Positions 57,491-64,000 of a DNA stretch of 64,000 nt are shown here, one piece after another. How positions within the stretch are numbered: position 1 is the first letter of the stretch; each line of letters opens with the position of its first letter. This stretch comes from Orientallactaga sibirica (Eukaryota; Chordata; Mammalia; Rodentia; Dipodidae), in contig JAEOAD010002327.1 in NCBI GenBank assembly GCA_036365145.1, positions 496,001 to 560,000 of the forward strand. The letters run 5' to 3'. Below the pieces are notes generated by a model, which made no database searches, was not told where the DNA came from, and saw only the letters and a program-made list of their open reading frames with translations. The position numbers and the translations under genes are program-made.

Positions 57491-60239
57491 TCCTAGTTTG
57501 TGTAATCTAACAAGATGTACAATTTAGTAGATTAACCACATTTCTAACGTAGTTTGTTTAGAAAACAAACGCCTTCATTGCCGAACACAGTACTGTGTGA
57601 AATAAGGCTGTTCTGTTCCCGAAATCAGTTCCTTTCTTGAGAACAGTCTTCAGGGCAGCAAGATCAAACTTTCCTAGATTTAGTAATCTAACAAGATGTA
57701 CAACTTAATAGACTATCTTCATTTCTAAAGTAGTTTGTTTAGAAAACAAACCCTTCATTGCCGAACACAGTACTGTGTGAAATAAGGCTGCTCTGTTCCC
57801 CAAATGGGTTGCTTTCTTACGAAGAGTCTTCAATGCAGCAAGATCAAACTTTCCTAGTTTGTGTAATCTAACAAGATGTGCAACTTAATAGACTACCTTC
57901 ATTTCTAAATTAGTTTTTTTTAGAAAACAAACCCATTCATTGCTGAACACAGTACTGTGTGAAATAAGCCTGTTCTTTTCCCCAAATGAGTTGCTTTCTT
58001 ACGAAGAGTCTTCAGTGCAGCAAGATCAAACTTTCCTAGTTTGTGTAATCTAACAAGATGTAGAATTTAGTAGATTAACCACATTTCTAACGTAGTTTCT
58101 TTAGAAAACAAACACCTTCATTGCCGAAGGTAGTACTGTGTGAAATAAGACTGTTCTATTGCGCAAATGAGTTGCTTTCTTACGAAGAGTCTTCAGTGCA
58201 GCAAGATCAAACTTCCCTAGTTTGTATAATCTAACAAGATGTACAACTTAGTAGATTAACCACATTTCTAACGTAGTTTGTTTAGAAAACAAACGCCATC
58301 ATTACCGAACACAGTACTGGGTGAAATAAGGCTGTTCTGTTCCCCAAATGAGTTCCTTTCTTACGAAGACTCTTCAGTGCAGCAAGATCAAACTTTCCTA
58401 GTTTTTATAATCTAACAAGATGTACAACTTAATAGACTACCTTCATTTCTAAAGTAGTTTGTTTAGAAAACAAACCCATTCATTACCGAACACAGTACTG
58501 TGTGAAATAAGGCTGTTCTGTTCCACAAATGAGTTGGTTTCTTACGAAGAGTCTTCAGTGCAGCAAGATCAAACTTTCCTAGTTTGTGTAATCTAATAAG
58601 ATGTACAACTTAGTAGATTAACCACATTTCTAACGTAGTTTGTTTAGAAAACAAAAGCCTTCATTACCGAACACAGTACTGTGTGAATTAAGGCTGTTCT
58701 GTTCCCCAAATGAGTTCCTTTCTTACGAAGAGTCTTCAGTGCAGCAAGATCAAACTTTCCTAGTTTGTGTAATCTAACAAGTTGTACAATTTAGTAGATT
58801 AACCACATTTCTAAAGTAATTTGTTTAGAAAACAAACACCTTCATTGCAGAATTCAGTACTGTGTGAAGTAAGCTAGTTCTGTTCCACAAATGAGTTGCT
58901 TTCTTACGAAGAGTCTTCAGTGCAGCAAGATCAAACTTTCCTAGTTTGTGTAATCTAACAAATGTAAAACTTAGTAGATTAAGCACATTTCTAACGTAGT
59001 TTGTTAGAAAACAAACGCCTTCATTGCCGAACACAGTACTGTGTGAAATAAGGCTGTTCTGTTCCCGAAATCAGTTGCTTTCTTGAGAACAGTCTTCAGG
59101 GCAGCAAGATCAAACTTTCCTAGTTTTTGTAATCTAAGAAGATGTACAACTTAATAGACTACCTTCATTTCTAAAGTAGTTTGTTTTGAAAACAATCCCA
59201 TTCATTGCCGAACACAGTACTGTGTGAAATAAGGCTGTTCTGTTCCCCAATTGAGTTGCTTTCTTACGAAGACTCTTCAGTGCAGCAAGATCAAACTTTC
59301 CTAGTTTGTGTAATCTAACAAGATGTACAACTTAGTAGATTAACCACATTTCTAACGTAGTTTGTTTAGAAAACAAACACCTTCATTGCGGAACACAGTA
59401 CTGTGTGAAATAAGCTTGTTCTGATCCCCAAATCAGTTGCTTTCTTACGAAGAGTTCAGTGCAGCAAGATCAAACTTTCTTAGTTTGTGTAATCTAACAA
59501 GATGTAGAATTTAGTAGATTAACCACATTTCTAACGTAGTTTGTTTAGAAAAAAAAACCTTCATTGCCCAACACAGTGCTGTGTGAAATAAGGCTATTCT
59601 GTTCTCCAAATGATTTGCTTTCTTACGAAGACTCTTCAGTGCAGCAAGATCAAACTTTCCTAGTTTGTGTAATCTAACAAGATGTACAACTTAGTAGATT
59701 AAGCACATTTCTTACGTAGTTTGTTTAGATAACAAACGCCTTCATTGCCGGACACAGTACTGTGTGAAATAAGCCTGTTCTGATCCCCAAATGAGTTGCT
59801 TTCTTACGAAGAGTCTTCAGTGCAGCAAGATCAAACGTTCCTAGTTTGTGTAATCTACCAAGATATAGAATTTAGTAGATCAACCGCATTTCTAACGTAG
59901 TTTGTTTAGAAAACAAACGCCTTCATTGCGAAACACAGTACGGTGTGAAACAAGCTTGTTCTGATCCCCAAATCAGTTGCTTTTCACGAAGAGTCTTCAG
60001 TGCAGCAACATCAAACTTTCCTAGTTTGTAAAATCTAACAAGATGTACAATTTAGTAGATTAACCACATTTCTAACGTAGTTTGTTTATGAAACAATCGC
60101 CTTCATTACCGAACACAGTATTGTGTGAAATAAGGCTGTTCTTTTCCCCAAATGAATTGGTTTCTTACGAAGAGTCTTCAGTGCAGCAAGATCAAACTTT
60201 CCTAGTTTGTGTAATCTAACAAGATGTACAACTTAGTAG
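57491..60239. repeat. Satellite with hybrid A/B monomers and the 'cagtacggtg' cassette
   Basis: Type B units at about 57620 and 59070. Units with a type B back but an A-like front at about 57885 and 58410. The ordered group 'ccggacac' (59748), 'ctaccaagatatag' (59856), 'agatcaacc' (59877), 'cagtacggtg' (59936) and 'gtttatgaaacaatcgcc' (60083) repeats cassette L2. There is no gene. Confidence 0.83.
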
Positions 60240-61850
60240 ATTAACCACATTGCTAACGTAGTTTGCTTAGAAAACAAACGCCATTATTGCTTAACACAGT
60301 ACTGTGTGAAATAAGGCTGTTCTGTTCCCCAAATGAGTTCCTTTCTTGAGAAGAGTCTTCAGGGCAGCAAGATCAAACTTTCCTAGTTTTTGTAATCTAA
60401 CAAGATGTACAACTTAATAGACTATCTTCATTTCTAAAGTAGTTTGTTTAGAAAACAAACCCATTCATTGCCTTCTAACACAGTACTGTGTGAAATAAGG
60501 CTGTTCTGTTCCCCAAATGAGTTGCTTTCTTACGAAGACTCTTCAGTGCAGCAAGATCAAACTTTCCTAGTTTGTGTAATCTAATAAGATGTACAGTTTA
60601 GTAGATTAACCACATTTCTAACGTAGGTTGTTTAGAAAACAAATGCCTTCATTGCCGAACACAGTACTGTGTGAAATAAGCCTGTTCTGATCCCCAAATG
60701 AGTTGCATTCTTATGAAGAGTCTTCAGTGCAGCAAGATCAAACTTTCCTAGTTTGTGTAATCTAACAAGATGTAGAATTTAGTAGATTAACCACATTTCT
60801 AACTTAGTTGGTTTAGAAAACAAACACCTTAATTCCCGAACACAGTACTGTGTGAAATAAGGCTATTCTGTTCTCCAAATGAGTTGCTTTCTTACGAAGA
60901 GTCTTCAGTGCAACAAGATGAAACTTTCCTAGTTTGTGTAATCTAACAAGATATACAACTTAGGAGATTAACCACATTTCTAACGTAGTTTGTTTAGAAA
61001 ACAAACACCTTCATTTGAACACAGTACTGGGTGAAATAAACACAGTACTGTGTGAAATAAGCCTGTTGTGATCCCCAAATGAGTTGCTTTCTTAAAGTAG
61101 TTTGCCATCAGTGCAGCAAGAACAAACTTTCCTAGTTTCTATAATCAAACAAGATGTACAACTTAGTAGATTAACCACATTTCTTACGTAGTTTGTTTAG
61201 AAAACAAACACCTTCATTACCGAACACAGTACTGTGTGAAATAAGGCTGTTCTGTTCCTCAAATGAGTTCCTTCCTTACGAAGAGTCTTCAGTGCAGCAA
61301 GATCAAACTTTCCTAGTTTGTGTAATCTAACAAGTTGTACAATTTAGTAGATTAACCATATTTCTAAAGTAATTTGTTTAGAAAACAAACACCTTCATTG
61401 CAGAACACAGTACTGTGTTAAATAAGGCTATTCTGTTCTCCAAATGAGTTGCTTTTTACGAAGAGTCTTCAGTGCAGCAAGATCACACTTACCCAGTTTG
61501 TGTAATCTAACGAGATGTACAACTTTGTAGATTAACCCATTTCTAACGTAGTTTGTTTAGAAAACAAACGCCTTCATTGCCTTAACACAGTACTGTGTGA
61601 AATAAGGCTATTCTGTTCCCGAAATCAGTTGCTTTGAGAACAGTCTTCAGGGCAGCAAGATCAAACTTTCCTAGTTTTTGTAATCTAACAAGATGTACAA
61701 CTTAATAGACTACCTTCATTTCTAAAGTAGTTTGTTTCGAAAACAAACCCATTCATTGCCGAACACAGTACTGTGTGAAATAAGGCTGTTCTGTTCCCCA
61801 AATGAGTTGCTTTCATACGAAAACTCTTCAGTGCAGCAAGATCAAACTTT
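60240..61850. repeat. 24-monomer-spaced duplication, copy 2
   Basis: Partner of 55900-57490. It differs by a 21-bp internal duplication at 61018-61059 and by a replaced piece at about 61093-61107 ('ttaaagtagtttgccatcag' where copy 1 has the 'cgaagagtcatcag' form). Confidence 0.86.
61018..61059. repeat. 21-bp tandem duplication covering the satellite palindrome
   Basis: 'aacacagtactgggtgaaata' (61018-61038) is followed directly by 'aacacagtactgtgtgaaata' (61039-61059), so this unit has two palindrome cores. The usual 'attgccg' before the first is shortened to 'attt'. Confidence 0.88.
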
Positions 61851-64000
61851 CCTAGTTTGTGTAATCTAACAAGATGTACAACTTAGTAGATTAACCACAT
61901 TTCTAACGTAGTTTGTTTAGAAAACAAACCCCTTCATTGCCAAACACAGTACTGTGTGAAATAAGGCTGTTATTTTCCCGAAATCAATGGCTTTCTGGAG
62001 AAGAGTCTTCAGGGCAGCAAGATCAAACTTTGCTAGTTTTTGTAATCTAACAAGATGTACAACTTAATAGACTACCTTCATTTCTAAAGTAGTTTGTTTA
62101 GAAAACAAACCCATTCATTTCCGAACACAGTACTGTGTGAAATAACGCTGTTCTGTTCCCCAAATGAGTTGCTTTCTTATGAAGAGTCTTCAGTGCAGCA
62201 AGATCAAACTTTCCTAGTTTGTGTAATCTAACAAGAAGTACAACTTAGTAGATTAACCACATTTCTAACGTAGTTTGTTTAGAAAACAAACCCCTTCATT
62301 GCCAAACACAGTACTGTGTGAAATAAGGCTGTTCTGATCCCGAAATCAGTTGCTTTCTTGAGAACAGTCTTCAGGGCAAGAAGATCAAACTTTCCTAATT
62401 TTTGTAATCTAACAAGATCCTAAATTTTGTAGATAACAATTTTCTAATGTAGTTTGTTTAGAAAACAAACGCCTTCATAGACTACACAGGGGTGTGAAAC
62501 ATTTCTAAAATAGTTGCTTTTTGTCTTCAGCAGCAAATCAAACTAGTTTGTAAAATCTAACAAGATTACAATTTTGTAGATTAACCACATTTCTAACGTA
62601 GTTTGTTTTATGAATCGCCTTCATTACCTAAACACAGTATTGTGTGAAATAAGGCTGTTCTTTCCCCAAAATGAGTTGGTTTCTTACTAAGAGTCTTCAG
62701 TGCAGCAAGATCAAACTTTCTTAGTTTGTGTAATCTAACAAGATGTACAACTTAGTAGATTAACCACATTTCTAACGTAGTTTGTTTAGAAAACAAAGCC
62801 TTCATTACCGAACACAGTACTGTGTGAAATAAGGCTGTTCTGTTCCCCAAATGAGTTCCTTTCTTTGAGAAGAGTCTTCAGTGCAGCAAGATCAAACTTT
62901 CCTAGTTTTTGTAATCTAACAAGATGTACAACTTAATAGATTAACCACATTTCTAACGTAGTTTGTTTAGAAAACAAACACCATTCATTGCTTAACACAG
63001 TACTGTGTGAAATAAGGCTATTCTGTTCCCCAAATGAGTTGCTTTCTTTGAGAAGACTCTTCAGTGCAGCAAGATCAAACTTTCCTAGTTTGTGTAATCT
63101 AACAAGATGTACAACTTAGTAGATTAACCACATTTCTAACGTAGTTTGTTTAGAAAACAAAACCCTTCATTTCCGAACACAGTACTGTGTGAAATAAGGC
63201 TGTTCTGTTCCCCAAATGAGTTGCTTTCTTGAGAAGAGTCTTCAGTGCAGCAAGATCAAACTTTCCTAGTTTGTGTAATCTAACAAGATGTACAACTTAT
63301 ATACTACCATCATTTCTAAAGTAGTTTGTTTAGAAAACAAACACCTTAATTGCGAACACAGTACTGTGTGAAATAAGGCTATTCTGTTCTCCAAATGAGT
63401 TGCTTTCTTACGAAGAGTCTTCAGTGCAGCAAGATCAAACTTTCCTAGTTTGTGTAATCTAACAAGATATACAACTTAGTAGATTAACCACATTTATAAC
63501 GTAGTTTGTTTGAAAACAAACACCTTCATTGCCGAACACAGTACTATGTGAAATAAGCCTGTTCTGATCCCCAAATGAGTTGCTTTCTTACTAAGAGTCT
63601 TCAGTGCAGCAAGATCAAACTTTCCTAGTTTGTATAATCTAACAAGATGTACAACTTAGTAGATTAACCACATTTCTTAATGTAGTTTGTTTAGAAAACA
63701 AACACCTTCATTGCCGAACACAGTACTGTGAGAAATAAGGCTGTTCTGTTCCTCAAATGAGTTGCTTTCTTACGAAGAGTCTTCAGTGCAGCAAGATCAA
63801 ACTTTCCTAGTTTGTGTAATCTAACAAGATGTAGAATTTAGTAGATTAACCACATTTCTAACGCAGTTTGTTTAGAAAACAAACACCTTCATTGCCGAAC
63901 ACAGTACTGTGTGAAATAAGGCTGTTCTGTTCTCCAAATGAGTTGCTTTCTTACTCTAAGAGTCTTCAGTGCAGCAAGATCAAACTTTCCTAGTTTGTGT
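61851..64000. repeat. Satellite, right end of window, with a disturbed stretch near 62410-62620
   Basis: Type B units at about 61990 and 62350. Between 62410 and 62620 units are shortened and altered: 'gatcctaaattttgtagataac', 'catagactacacaggggtg' and 'gctttttgtcttcagcagc', with the palindrome lost in one unit. Regular units resume from about 62625 and run off the window end. There is no gene. Confidence 0.8.

Larger units (their letters stand above)
45423..64000. repeat. 181-bp satellite array, right block (about 103 monomers)
   Basis: The same 181-bp satellite resumes in the same orientation and at the exact phase at which the ERV interrupted it: 'ctaacg' before the element is repeated after it and continues into 'tagtttgttt'. 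The block runs off the right end of the window. It contains no gene. Type B monomers are missing from 45423 to about 48390, then reappear at about 48400, 48770, 52210, 53470, 54190, 55270, 56000, 57260, 57620, 59070, 60350, 61630, 61990 and 62350. Several cassettes match ones in the left block, so both blocks are one array split by the ERV. Confidence 0.98.

Overview
The window is almost entirely one tandem satellite DNA array, interrupted once by a short, coding-defective endogenous retrovirus (ERV). The satellite has a 181-bp monomer. Successive copies of the same landmark base fall at 59, 240, 421 and 602, and 2222 and 2403 bracket one complete unit. The array runs off both ends of the window. 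About 233 monomers lie left of the ERV (1-42210) and about 103 lie right of it (45423-64000). I see no host gene, tRNA or rRNA. The organism is most likely a mammal, and probably a rodent. The ERV has an LTR resembling intracisternal A-particle (IAP) elements, a tRNA-Phe-type primer binding site, a 6-bp target duplication and betaretrovirus-like gag and env relics. I do not recognise the satellite family, so the species stays open.

Satellite layout: a typical monomer is about 38% GC and has two perfect inverted repeats and one shorter one. They are an 8-3-8 hairpin at monomer positions 1-19, a 14-bp palindrome at 34-47 and a 6-5-6 inverted repeat at 114-130. Monomers fall into recognisable types. 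The common type is A. Type B (about 50 copies) has 'cttcaggg', 'gtttttgtaat' and 'cttaatagacta', and is normally followed by 'cccattcattg' in the next unit. Other variants carry 'gtaagctagttctgttctac', 'gcctgttctgatcccc' or 'gcttgttctgatccccaaatcag'. Shared private variants show higher-order structure. There is a 13-monomer tandem duplication (about 9.3-13.9 kb) and a 24/27/30-monomer repeat family starting at 15461, 20349, 24688 and 30120. A roughly 17-monomer duplication spans 31.7-37.6 kb. Repeated cassettes at 24- and 27-monomer spacing occupy 53-62 kb, and several cassettes are shared between the two ends of the window.

ERV (42211-45422, 3212 bp, + strand): two LTRs (353 and 352 bp) differ by three substitutions and one 1-base indel. 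They flank 2.5 kb of internal sequence holding a primer binding site, splice donor, frameshifted gag (matrix and capsid parts), no visible protease or polymerase, a frameshifted env (surface and transmembrane parts), a 3' non-coding region and a polypurine tract. The target duplication CTAACG matches the satellite on both sides. Near-identical LTRs around multiply broken genes suggest recent mobilisation in trans of an already defective element.

A few stretches (about 20.6-23.6, 25.4-28.2, 32.5-35.3 and 61.0-62.6 kb) carry clustered 1-base indels or shuffled monomer fragments and may be assembly or consensus errors.
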